The position numbers and the translations under genes are program-made. A DNA stretch of 64,000 nt from Chryseobacterium phocaeense (GTDB lineage: Bacteria; Bacteroidota; Bacteroidia; Flavobacteriales; Weeksellaceae). Where the stretch lies: NCBI RefSeq assembly GCF_900169075.1, contig NZ_LT827015.1, positions 2,372,158-2,436,157 on the forward strand, in the 5' to 3' direction. The notes below the pieces were generated by a model. The model was not told the DNA's origin, did no database searches, and saw only the letters and a program-made list of their open reading frames with translations. Each line of letters opens with the position of its first letter. The stretch's first letter is position 1. Shown one piece after another: positions 18,759 through 26,927 of the stretch.

Positions 18759-18929
18759 GGTGAAAGGGCGAAAAGGTAAAAAGGCGAAATGGCTAAATCG
18801 CGAAGAAAGCTAAGGAAACAGAGAAAGTACAGGAAGCTAAGATGGTTGCGAAAGCAAATTCACTGATTTGCAAATTTGCCCTTTCACCTTTTTGCGATTT
18901 TGCTTATTTGCCTCCTTAGCTTTCTTCGC
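18759..18929. repeat. Imperfect inverted repeat, flank A of the phosphoesterase gene
   Basis: Two nested arm pairs: GGTGAAAGGGC (18759-18769) with GCCCTTTCACC (18878-18888), and GCGAAGAAAGCTAAGGA (18800-18816) with its perfect complement at 18913-18929. A related element sits on the other side of the next gene at 19690-19830. Confidence 0.7.
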
Positions 18930-18931
18930 TT

Positions 18932-19681
18932 TTAGACTATTTCAACAATCAACTCCTTTTCATACCCATTATACCTTTCATCAATATAGCCGTGGGGATT
19001 GCAGATGATTTCGGTTTTTCCGATCGTATACCGGCAAGGCGTATGAATATGTCCGTGAATCCAGTACAGCGGTTGATGTTCTGTAATGAAATCTTCCATG
19101 TCAGATGCATAGGCAGAAGTCAGAGGATCTTCTTTATACTGTTCAGGTACTGACTTTATACTTGGTGCATGATGAGTAACAACAATATTTTTTAAACCTG
19201 CTGATTCTTCCAGACTCTCTTTTAGCCAGAGTTTTGAAAGCTGATGAATTTTAAACGTATCCAGTGTTCTCATTTTCGAATAGGACGGATCCCGTCTGAT
19301 CATTTTATAATCATTCATTTTGGGCTGACAGATCATCCCATAATTAACCGGGTTTCCAAATATGGAAAAGTCCGTCCACAATGTTGCTCCATGAAAACGG
19401 ATCCCGTCTATATCCACAGATTCATTTTCAAGGACAGAGATATTTGATCCTTCGGAGGCTTGCCTGATTTTATTTAACGTTTTTGGATAAGAGCCTTTAT
19501 AGTATTCATGATTTCCCAGAACATAGATGACCGGCTTATCTTTTATTTTAGATTTGACCCAGTCAATTCCTTTTGTACCCAGGTTGATATCTCCAGCCAA
19601 TACGACAACGTCTGCATGATCAAAAGATAAATCTGTAGATCCGAATTCCTGGTGAAGGTCGCTGATGATCTGTATTTTCAT
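18932..19681 (-). CDS. Calcineurin-like metallophosphoesterase
   Basis: A 249-aa cytoplasmic enzyme with all the metal-binding blocks of the family: SDLHQEF (Asp8, His10), VVVLAGDINLG (Asp31), VLGNHEYY (Asn57, His58), VTHHAPS, and HGHIHT near residue 210. It hydrolyses phosphoester bonds; the substrate (nucleotide, cyclic nucleotide or other) cannot be told. Related inverted repeats lie within a few bases of both ends of the gene. Confidence 0.9.
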   Translation of the reverse strand: MKIQIISDLHQEFGSTDLSFDHADVVVLAGDINLGTKGIDWVKSKIKDKPVIYVLGNHEYYKGSYPKTLNKIRQASEGSNISVLENESVDIDGIRFHGATLWTDFSIFGNPVNYGMICQPKMNDYKMIRRDPSYSKMRTLDTFKIHQLSKLWLKESLEESAGLKNIVVTHHAPSIKSVPEQYKEDPLTSAYASDMEDFITEHQPLYWIHGHIHTPCRYTIGKTEIICNPHGYIDERYNGYEKELIVEIV

Positions 19682-19689
19682 AGTGCTAA

Positions 19690-19830
19690 GATAGAGAAAA
19701 GCGAAAGGGCTAAGGAAGCAAAGAAGGCTAATGAGGCTGAAAAAGTTAATTCGCTAATCTGCAAATTTGCCTTTTTGCCCTTTAGCGATTTTGCCTCTTT
19801 GCCCTTTAGCCTTCTTTGCTTTCTTTGCTC
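19690..19830. repeat. Imperfect inverted repeat, flank B of the phosphoesterase gene
   Basis: Same word family as 18759-18929: GCAAAGAAGGCTAA (19718-19731) pairs with TTAGCCTTCTTTGC (19806-19819), and both elements share the phrase TGCAAATTTGCC. It separates the phosphoesterase from the MFS gene. Confidence 0.7.
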
Positions 19831-19837
19831 AATTAGC

Positions 19838-21226
19838 TTATGAAACTACTATTTCCACCTGCCCGCTCTTTAAACTTCTGAAAATAAAGTACAAGAGCAT
19901 TCCGATAGCGATCAGCGCGTATCCAACCAGGATTATTATGCTTAAATCTCCAACGGCATATTTTGACGGAAAGATCTGGCCCATTAACGTCATGAATGAT
20001 AATCCGATTCCTGCACCCAGGAAATAACTGGTAGAACTTAAACTGGATGCCACGCCATAGTGGGAAGGTTCTACATCCTGGATTCCCATAACGGAAAGTG
20101 CCGTAAAGCAGAATGTCATTCCTATACCTGAAATGCAGGCGGCGCCCAGTAATACCATCGTTACCGGATGTCCTGTATAAACGGCAATCAGTAATGATAA
20201 AGCACCGGCAAGCATAAAACTCCATCCGAAAACACCCATTTGGGAAGAACTTAATCTTTTGGAGACATGGGGCAGTACAAATTTGGCAGCCAGTGCAGAC
20301 ATGATACTGAAAGGAACCAGCATCAGCCCAGCTGAAGCCGCCGTGTGGCCCATATCTTTCTGAAGCATTAGTGAAATCAAAAACAAAAATCCTATGAAAA
20401 ATGCTCCCAAAGTGAAAAACACCGCATTGGAAATCATCAATGAACGATGTCTGAACAAGTTCAGGTCAATCAGTGGCTGGGAGATTGATTTTAATCTTCT
20501 GAATACTACCGTTAAAAACAATACCGAAAGTACCAGAGAACCCACAATTAACAGAGGATTTTCTTTGATATGTACCAATTCGTGTGTTCCGTAGGTAAGA
20601 CTTAAAAGACCTAAAACCAGCAGCATTCCTGAAACAAGATCTGTTTTTTGCCCGGCTTCACTTTTTTCATCAGCAGGCAGATATTGGTATGCAAAAACCA
20701 AGGTGATGAGAAGAATAGGCACGTTGATCAGGAATACCCAATGCCAGCTCAGATAAGTACTGATAATTCCTCCTACCGAAAGCCCGCTTCCCGAACCGAT
20801 GGCAGCAAACGAGCTGAAAATTCCGATGGCCCGGTTACGTTCCTGCTCACCTCTGAAGGTATTCGTTACAATGGATAATGCGGAAGGCATAATCAGGGCT
20901 GCTCCCAATCCCTGCAGGGCGCGGAAGATGGCCAGCACTTCAAAACTTTGTGAAAGTCCGGCCCCTAACGAAGTCAGCATAAAAATCAAAGCTCCGATAA
21001 GGAAAATCTTTTTTCTTCCTATCTGGTCCGAAAGTTTTCCGCCAATAATAAGAAATCCTCCAAAAAACAGTACATATAAAGTCTGCAGCCACTGTACGGT
21101 CTCCGCTCCGATATGGAACTGCTCCTGAATGGAAGGAATCGTTAAATTAATGATGGCAATATCCAAAGCCTCTACAAAAGTTCCTACCGATGCTAAAATT
21201 AATATTAAGTTTTTCCTTGTATCCAT
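19838..21226 (-). CDS. MFS exporter, DHA2 (14-TM) family
   Basis: Inner-membrane drug/proton antiporter of 462 aa. Motif A appears as GGKLSDQIGRKKIF at about residues 61-74 and the DHA2 motif C-like region GSGLSVGGIISTYLSWHWVF at about 145-165. Hydrophobic segments fit 14 membrane helices. An Lrp-type regulator is divergently transcribed 140 bp away and is the likely controller. Substrate unknown. Confidence 0.9.
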   Translation of the reverse strand: MDTRKNLILILASVGTFVEALDIAIINLTIPSIQEQFHIGAETVQWLQTLYVLFFGGFLIIGGKLSDQIGRKKIFLIGALIFMLTSLGAGLSQSFEVLAIFRALQGLGAALIMPSALSIVTNTFRGEQERNRAIGIFSSFAAIGSGSGLSVGGIISTYLSWHWVFLINVPILLITLVFAYQYLPADEKSEAGQKTDLVSGMLLVLGLLSLTYGTHELVHIKENPLLIVGSLVLSVLFLTVVFRRLKSISQPLIDLNLFRHRSLMISNAVFFTLGAFFIGFLFLISLMLQKDMGHTAASAGLMLVPFSIMSALAAKFVLPHVSKRLSSSQMGVFGWSFMLAGALSLLIAVYTGHPVTMVLLGAACISGIGMTFCFTALSVMGIQDVEPSHYGVASSLSSTSYFLGAGIGLSFMTLMGQIFPSKYAVGDLSIIILVGYALIAIGMLLYFIFRSLKSGQVEIVVS

Positions 21227-21368
21227 CTGTTCAAATTTCCTGCAAAATTAAGTTTAAAAGAACATATGTGAAAATTATGTGCTAAATTTGGAACAAATTA
21301 ATTATTTAAACAAAATACAAAGAACAAATACACTAATACGAGTAATTACCGCTTTAAAAACAGAACAA

Positions 21369-21839
21369 ATGACCACAGAACAATACACCCCCGATGAAAA
21401 GGACCTTTCCATCCTCCGCCTGCTTCAGAGAGATGCCAAAATGAGTGTGCGTGATATTTCGGCAAGGATCAATTTAAGCCCAACACCTACCCATGAACGG
21501 ATCAAACGGATGGAAAAGCTGGGAATCATCAAGGAATACACTACGGTACTGGACCGCAAAAAAGTGAATAAAGGCATGATGGTGATCTGTATGATCGCTC
21601 TGAATGTACACAATAAAAAAACAGCAGGGAGATTCATTGAAGAGGTCGGGAAACTGAAAGAGGTGGTTGAGTTTTACAATATAAGCGGGGATTTCGACTT
21701 TATGCTGAAAATTCTGGCCCCGAATATGGATGAGTTCCATGAATTTTTCGTGAATAAGCTGTCCGAAATTGAAGGAATCGGGCAGACGAAAAGCATCTTC
21801 GTGATGAACAGTATTAAGGAGAGCGGGCAGATTTTGTGA
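21369..21839 (+). CDS. Lrp/AsnC family transcriptional regulator
   Basis: A 156-aa regulator with an N-terminal winged HTH (about 8-60: DLSILRLLQRDAKMSVRDI, then HERIKRMEKLGIIKEYT) and a C-terminal RAM ligand-binding domain with the FYNISGDFDFMLKI phrase. I chose the ATG at 21369; the frame opens at 21279 but the extra 30 residues are not family-like. Divergent from the MFS exporter, which it may control in response to an amino acid. Confidence 0.9.
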   Translation: MTTEQYTPDEKDLSILRLLQRDAKMSVRDISARINLSPTPTHERIKRMEKLGIIKEYTTVLDRKKVNKGMMVICMIALNVHNKKTAGRFIEEVGKLKEVVEFYNISGDFDFMLKILAPNMDEFHEFFVNKLSEIEGIGQTKSIFVMNSIKESGQIL

Positions 21840-21855
21840 AGAGGAAAAGAGAGAT

Positions 21856-22020
21856 GGGAAGAGGGAAGCTGGAAGATGGGAGCTAATCCCCGTCTGTTAA
21901 TTACCGGCAGTGTGTTTATATAAACTTTCTAATTTCATAAAGCCTTGAAATTCCATTAAAAAGGGCATTAATTGTTTTTTCTCCTTTCAGTAACTTCAAT
22001 CTTCCAGCTTCCCTCTTCCC
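21856..22020. repeat. Long inverted repeat, 22-bp perfect arms
   Basis: The arm at 21856-21877, which begins GGGAAGAGGGAAGCTGG, is matched by its exact complement at 21999-22020, with 121 bp between. A related word, GGAAGCTGGAAGAGGGAAG, occurs at 38298-38316 in the R-body locus. It looks like a mobile non-coding repeat. Confidence 0.75.
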
Positions 22021-22104
22021 TTCTTTTAAGAATCTTTTAATACTTATTTTTTTTCATTCTGTTCGGGATTGAGTAAATTGAATTCCCATTTAAAATTACA
22101 GATT

Positions 22105-22872
22105 ATGCCCTGGAATCCTGAAGTCTACAATCAATTTAAAAATATACGTTTCAAACCATTTTATGATCTTGCGGAACTGATTACCGAAGAAAAAGAGATG
22201 AAAGCGGTAGATCTTGGCTGCGGAACAGGTGAACAAACCGCCATCCTGACGGAAAAATTTCAGAATGCTGAATTTACCGGAATAGACTCTTCTCCTGAAA
22301 TGCTTGAAAAATCCAAAGCTCTGGAAAACGAGCGTTTACATTTCAAAATGGCAACCACGGAAGAAATGCTGGATAGCGACGAAAACTGGGATCTGATCTT
22401 CAGCAATGCCGCTTTACAATGGTCTGACCACCATCACGAGCTGTTTCCCAAACTCATTTCCAAACTTAAGTCCGGCGGCCAATTTGCTGTGCAAATGCCC
22501 TACCAGCCGGGTAATACACTGAATAAAATACTTTTTGAACTGGCTGATGCTGAACCTTTCCGCACACAGCTTAATGGCTGGAACCGCCCTTCCTCCGTTC
22601 TTACCATTGATGAATATGCACAAATCCTGTTTGATAACGGACTTGAAGATCTGAATCTTTCACAAAAAGTATATCCTATTATCGCTGAGGATCATGACAC
22701 TTTATTCAACTTTATTTCCGGATCAGCACTGATCCCGTATCTGGAGAGACTTGATGAGGAACAGCAGAAATCATTCACCGCAGAATTTAAAAGGCGGATT
22801 GCGGTGCATTTTCCAAAACTGCCGGCTATTTATGCTTTTAAAAGAATCCTTATGTATGGGAGAAAAAAATAG
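22105..22872 (+). CDS. Class I SAM methyltransferase, trans-aconitate methyltransferase-like
   Basis: About 255 aa. The SAM-binding motif I VDLGCGTGEQ is near residue 36, followed by FTGIDSSPEML (motif II) and DLIFSNAALQWSDHH, which is the signature phrase of the Tam-like group; MPWNPEVYNQF at the start also fits. An upstream in-frame TTG at 22069 is not convincing. It transfers a methyl group to a small carboxylate by family analogy. A strong terminator follows. Confidence 0.82.
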   Translation: MPWNPEVYNQFKNIRFKPFYDLAELITEEKEMKAVDLGCGTGEQTAILTEKFQNAEFTGIDSSPEMLEKSKALENERLHFKMATTEEMLDSDENWDLIFSNAALQWSDHHHELFPKLISKLKSGGQFAVQMPYQPGNTLNKILFELADAEPFRTQLNGWNRPSSVLTIDEYAQILFDNGLEDLNLSQKVYPIIAEDHDTLFNFISGSALIPYLERLDEEQQKSFTAEFKRRIAVHFPKLPAIYAFKRILMYGRKK

Positions 22873-22902
22873 AATCAGGCTGCCCTAAAGGGCAGCCTGA
22901 TT
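22873..22902 (+). terminator. Hairpin terminator
   Basis: Perfect 13-bp stem AATCAGGCTGCCC/GGGCAGCCTGATT with a TAAA loop, 1-2 bases after the methyltransferase stop; T-rich sequence follows at about 22912. Confidence 0.85.
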
Positions 22903-23025
22903 TAGATAATGTATTTTTTTTGAAACATTAAGATTTGATTAAGGAGCTAAGAATCATTAAGAAAAAATCTGCAGATTTTTTTAAGCAGGGTGACCTTCTA
23001 TCTTAATATTTTTACATTAAACCGG

Positions 23026-24621
23026 CTACTGTATTAATGCTTGTTTTATGTAATTGGGGATTTTCTTCAAGGTATCAGTCAGGATGGTATCGCTGCCATT
23101 GATTGTAAAGTTTTTTTCATTTAAAAAATAAAGATGGGCTTTATAGTCTTTTTTTTGATGCTTGTAATAGTCTTTGATGGTTGAAGGATTTTCCTTATAA
23201 ATCACATTGATCAGGCTGTCTATCTTTACACCGGGAGATGTTTTTTTTGAGACGAGCCGCCAGTCGTTTTCATTCAGTTCTGCATTCGGGAAAGGATTTA
23301 AACCGACCGTTTGAACTGCTGCCGGAGTTTCTGAAACCGTATTGGCAGCATCCACCATATCTGTATTGCTGTTTTCAATGACTACAGGTGCTTCTGTGGG
23401 GAACACCATTATTTTACCGCCGTCAAAAAATATAATGTAAGATGCAGCGCCCGCCGTCAATAGAAGGAGAAGACTCCAGAAAGCTATTTTATAACCGTTG
23501 AGTTGGACTTCTTTCTTCTCATGGTTTCTTCCGCCACTAAATCCTTCAATGCTGTTTCTTAAAACCGGTGCTGTATTCCTCTGATTTAACGGAGATGAAG
23601 TGCTCACCGCACTAATCGTTACCACCTCTTTACTCCGTTTGATTGTATCTGAAAATACTTTCCTGTTCTCCAGATGCTGCCTCTTGACAGATTCCACTTT
23701 CCCATCGGATTTTAATGTACTGATCAGGTTTTCAATATGCTTATGATAGCCGTCAAATTCCTTATTAACGATATTGATTCCTTCTTTGGATTCCCGAATC
23801 TTCTCTTCATTTTCCTGATGCTTTCTTTCATTCTGGCCGATCTGATGATGGAGCTGATCGAGAATCTTTTTCCGGTCTGCTTCCAGGTTGTTTTTTTCCT
23901 GTTCCAGATCCTGGATGTAAGCATTGAGCAGCCTTGATTTTTCTTCATCGGATTTCCGGATCTCACGTTCAAAACCATCGAGGTCTACAATTTTAAAGAT
24001 CCCTTTCTGCTGAACAAATTCGGCCACTTCATGGTTTCCCGTAAAATAGATCATATCGTACGAATTCAGCAGTCCCATCCCTTTGGTAAAAAGCTGCTGC
24101 AGCTGGGATGCATTGATTTCGCTGTATACCACCAGAAAATTATTTCCCATTTGCGCGGTTCCGCCATCTTCCGGTTCGCGGGCGTTCAGACTTATTTTAT
24201 CATAATCTTTGGGCTTATCGATGGAAAATTTATCGGAATGGTTAATGGCAATAGTTCCGTCCGTCACATTATGCTTTTCCAGGTATTGGTGGAATTCATC
24301 CAAAACATCTACAATAATGCTTTCTGAAGCGGTTTTATCGACAAAAATAAGACTTGAACCGATAAACGTTCCTCCCCGCTGGGAATTCTGTTCTTTGGCA
24401 AAGGTATACACGGAATAGGAAATAAGAGACGATGCTCCGGCCGCCTCCTTACGCATTCCATAGATCCGGCTGCCGGGAAAAAGCTTGATGGCATCTGTTT
24501 TTAAATCGTAAGTTCTGATGTGTCTCACGATGTCTGCATTTCCTCCCAGGAAGTAAGACTGGCGGAACCCGTTCGGATTTCCGAAGGTCCCGAATGCGGA
24601 AAAAAAGTAAGTAGTATCCAT
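23026..24621 (-). CDS. Coiled-coil, membrane-anchored protein of the GTPase operon
   Basis: A 531-aa protein I cannot assign with confidence. Residues 1-210 form a globular domain starting FFSAFGTFGNPNGFRQSYF; it has the look of the N-terminal domains of GTPase-associated proteins, but this is a guess. A charged coiled coil spans about 222-335, one membrane helix about 379-400, and a roughly 130-residue extracytoplasmic tail ends the protein. Its ATG (24621) overlaps the TGA of the GTPase gene by one base, so it is translationally coupled to it. Last gene of the operon. Confidence 0.75.
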   Translation of the reverse strand: MDTTYFFSAFGTFGNPNGFRQSYFLGGNADIVRHIRTYDLKTDAIKLFPGSRIYGMRKEAAGASSLISYSVYTFAKEQNSQRGGTFIGSSLIFVDKTASESIIVDVLDEFHQYLEKHNVTDGTIAINHSDKFSIDKPKDYDKISLNAREPEDGGTAQMGNNFLVVYSEINASQLQQLFTKGMGLLNSYDMIYFTGNHEVAEFVQQKGIFKIVDLDGFEREIRKSDEEKSRLLNAYIQDLEQEKNNLEADRKKILDQLHHQIGQNERKHQENEEKIRESKEGINIVNKEFDGYHKHIENLISTLKSDGKVESVKRQHLENRKVFSDTIKRSKEVVTISAVSTSSPLNQRNTAPVLRNSIEGFSGGRNHEKKEVQLNGYKIAFWSLLLLLTAGAASYIIFFDGGKIMVFPTEAPVVIENSNTDMVDAANTVSETPAAVQTVGLNPFPNAELNENDWRLVSKKTSPGVKIDSLINVIYKENPSTIKDYYKHQKKDYKAHLYFLNEKNFTINGSDTILTDTLKKIPNYIKQALIQ

Positions 24622-25559
24622 CAATTGCTGAAACTAAATTTTAACCGTTCCCAAAATGTTCCCTCATAATCCAGATCATACCCGGTAATGCTTCTGTAGA
24701 GCCACTTTGACAAAACTTCAGCGGTAGACAGGTTGAGCAGGTTTACTCTTTCCTGCCCTACGGAATTCTGGACGCTCCCGATGGTGTAATAGGATTTGCT
24801 CAGCCCGTAGGTATTGATTCTCTGGGCGGTCATTGGCAGCCGGTCTGAAATAAAACCTTCCAGTTCTTCTGCACTTTCCACATCCATTCTTCCGGATTTG
24901 TCCCATTTGGAAATCACCAGGACTGCATTGACTGATTTCAGGTTTTTCCCTTTTCTTTCGAGCTCATCAAGGAATTCATTGATCAGGCTGTCTTCTTTGT
25001 GGGCCGAATCATAGCTTGTTACAATGATAAAGGTAAGCGGAACATTGGCATTTAAAAACGACTCGATACTGCTGTGATAGCTGCCTCCCCTTCTGATCTG
25101 GTTATGATTTTCCCCTGAGGTTTCCAGGAATGTAAGATCAATGGGAACCACCTTTTTTGATTTATTATTCGGCTCAAAAACCAGGTCAAGACGCGTCACC
25201 TGATCCCGTGTGGTACGGTTGGGCAAAATTCCCTGCCTGATGTTTTCAAAAAAATCCGACAGAAGAACGTTGGCTTCTTTGGTATTGGGCGTTCCAAGCT
25301 TTGGTCTCAGTACACCTGCATGGGATTTGAGATAATAAAGCATGGAAGAAAGAATCACCGATTTCCCCGAATCCGCAGTTCCGAAGAAAAACACGAAATT
25401 ACTTTCCTTATTTTTGATATCGTTTGAAATGGTTCTTGCAATGGGAACAAAATCTTCAGGGTTTTCCTGGTCGTTTTCGAAGGACAAAGGCCTGAACATT
25501 TCCCCGGTCCCCTCATTTTCAAAGGACAGGGGTTTGAATTTTTCGCTGTTATTTTCCAT
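24621..25559 (-). CDS. P-loop GTPase of a three-gene membrane operon
   Basis: A 312-aa P-loop protein with a complete G-domain: G1/Walker A GTADSGKS at 60-67, G3-like ETSGEN at 146-151, and G4 SKWD at 217-220 (NKxD variant), which points to guanine specificity. The N-terminus carries two copies of an F-x-PLSFEN motif (residues 8-15 and 22-29) ahead of the P-loop, likely a docking peptide. It lies between a multi-membrane-span gene (3 bp gap) and a membrane-anchored coiled-coil gene (1 bp overlap). This resembles the layout of GTPase-centred conflict or stress modules; function is not known. Confidence 0.8.
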   Translation of the reverse strand: MENNSEKFKPLSFENEGTGEMFRPLSFENDQENPEDFVPIARTISNDIKNKESNFVFFFGTADSGKSVILSSMLYYLKSHAGVLRPKLGTPNTKEANVLLSDFFENIRQGILPNRTTRDQVTRLDLVFEPNNKSKKVVPIDLTFLETSGENHNQIRRGGSYHSSIESFLNANVPLTFIIVTSYDSAHKEDSLINEFLDELERKGKNLKSVNAVLVISKWDKSGRMDVESAEELEGFISDRLPMTAQRINTYGLSKSYYTIGSVQNSVGQERVNLLNLSTAEVLSKWLYRSITGYDLDYEGTFWERLKFSFSN

Positions 25560-25562
25560 GTT

Positions 25563-26588
25563 TTATTTATTCGGAATTAAAGTATTACCGCTTCTTTTAG
25601 TCGTAAAAACACTGCCCCGGTTATTTCTGTTATTGTCCGGGTTAGTGACCAGCAAAATGATAATCACGATCACAAAATCAAGTAAAATACATCCGGCCAG
25701 CACCACAAACTGGTACATCCCGAAGTTTTTAATGGCATGTTCAAAGGCAAAACCGATCTTGCCCACTTCCTGGGTCTGAGAAACCAGAGGCTCAAAATGG
25801 ATTTTATCATTTCCCAGAACATTCTGGGCCCTGCTTCCCAATTTGTTATATTCCGCAAGGGATTCATCTATAACACCCTGTGATAGCTCATCTTTTTCTC
25901 TTTTGGACAGCAGTAACAGATCCTGGATCTTTTTGTTCCATTTCAGGGCTGCATTATTCAGGTCTGTTTTCAGGGCTCTTTCTTCCGGTGAGAGGTCAGA
26001 GATCATATTATCAATCTGGTGGCCCATTCTTTCTGAAAGATCTGCATAGTCGTTTCCTACAGGAGTCAGAAGATCCACTTTCTGATCCGTAAGTTTCTCA
26101 ATGTCCTTGATAAGCGCCTGGGCACGGGTTCCGATTCCTTTATTCCCGGGATCTTTGATTTGCTCCATCAGCTGTTTTTTCTTGATCTCAATATTCTGGG
26201 TGGTGATCTTGTTGTATTTGTAGCTCAGCTTTGATTCCACATTATTTTCAAGAGCCATGAAGCTTTTATTGATTTCCCTGAGTTCATCGGTATAGATATC
26301 CGTTTTCATAAATCGGGTGTACAGGGCATTAAAGTTGGCAATAAAGCAAAAGGAGGCTATAAATACATAAATTCCCACCAGGCTTCCGGTAGGTCTTCCT
26401 TCCAGCTTGGCATTGCGGAGCATCCAGCAAAGGAACAGAAGCAGGAGGGATAAAACCAGGGCAATAACCAGTGAGGCAGGTCCAAAGATCTGCTGCAGCC
26501 CCAACCAGGTCTGATAGAAGCTTACGCTGATTAGCAGGAGTGCAAGAATCCCCAAAAAGAGATCTGCAGGAGTCGTTTTTTTATTCAT
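25563..26588 (-). CDS. Membrane protein with periplasmic/cytoplasmic coiled coil, GTPase operon
   Basis: A 341-aa protein of unknown family. Three hydrophobic segments (about residues 10-30, 35-57 and 70-92) are followed by a long charged helical region (about 100-290) rich in Lys, Glu and Leu, and a final membrane helix (about 300-325) ahead of an Asn/Arg-rich tail. I chose the ATG at 26588 (MNKKTTPAD); the frame opens 22 codons earlier. First gene of the operon, with a palindrome and a -7-like element upstream. Confidence 0.75.
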   Translation of the reverse strand: MNKKTTPADLFLGILALLLISVSFYQTWLGLQQIFGPASLVIALVLSLLLLFLCWMLRNAKLEGRPTGSLVGIYVFIASFCFIANFNALYTRFMKTDIYTDELREINKSFMALENNVESKLSYKYNKITTQNIEIKKKQLMEQIKDPGNKGIGTRAQALIKDIEKLTDQKVDLLTPVGNDYADLSERMGHQIDNMISDLSPEERALKTDLNNAALKWNKKIQDLLLLSKREKDELSQGVIDESLAEYNKLGSRAQNVLGNDKIHFEPLVSQTQEVGKIGFAFEHAIKNFGMYQFVVLAGCILLDFVIVIIILLVTNPDNNRNNRGSVFTTKRSGNTLIPNK

Positions 26589-26927
26589 AATGTTTGAGTT
26601 GTTGTTTTTCGTTTTTTTATGGTTCGAAACTACAAACAACCTTAAAGGAAACATTACGGGAAGCCGTAAAGCATTTTTTTATCTGAACTGTAAAAAAATA
26701 TATCAAAAACCATTTTCCTTTAAAATCCCCTATTGAAAAGGGTTTACAAATTATTAGATTAAAACAATAAAGTCCATAGAAATTAAAAATAATTCAACAA
26801 AACAGCTTTATCATTGAATTACACACTACAATAGCCAAAATAAAATCACATAAACGTGATTAAAAACAATTTTCAATAATAATATTTCATACATTAGTGA
26901 CAACTAAAACCATCAAATTCAAAATTT
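26589..26927. other. Divergent intergenic region
   Basis: 339 bp, AT-rich, between the GTPase operon and the divergent adhesin gene. Apart from the operator at 26654-26669 I see no hairpin or gene in it, and no TAnnTTTG element in the usual place for the adhesin gene. Confidence 0.5.
26625..26669 (-). promoter_or_regulatory. Palindromic operator plus -7 element, GTPase operon
   Basis: TTACGG-GAAG-CCGTAA (26654-26669) followed, reading toward the gene, by exactly 21 nt and TAGTTTCG (26632-26625), one mismatch from TAnnTTTG. The start codon is 37 nt further. The same geometry appears at 32645-32689 and 52201-52245. Confidence 0.6.
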
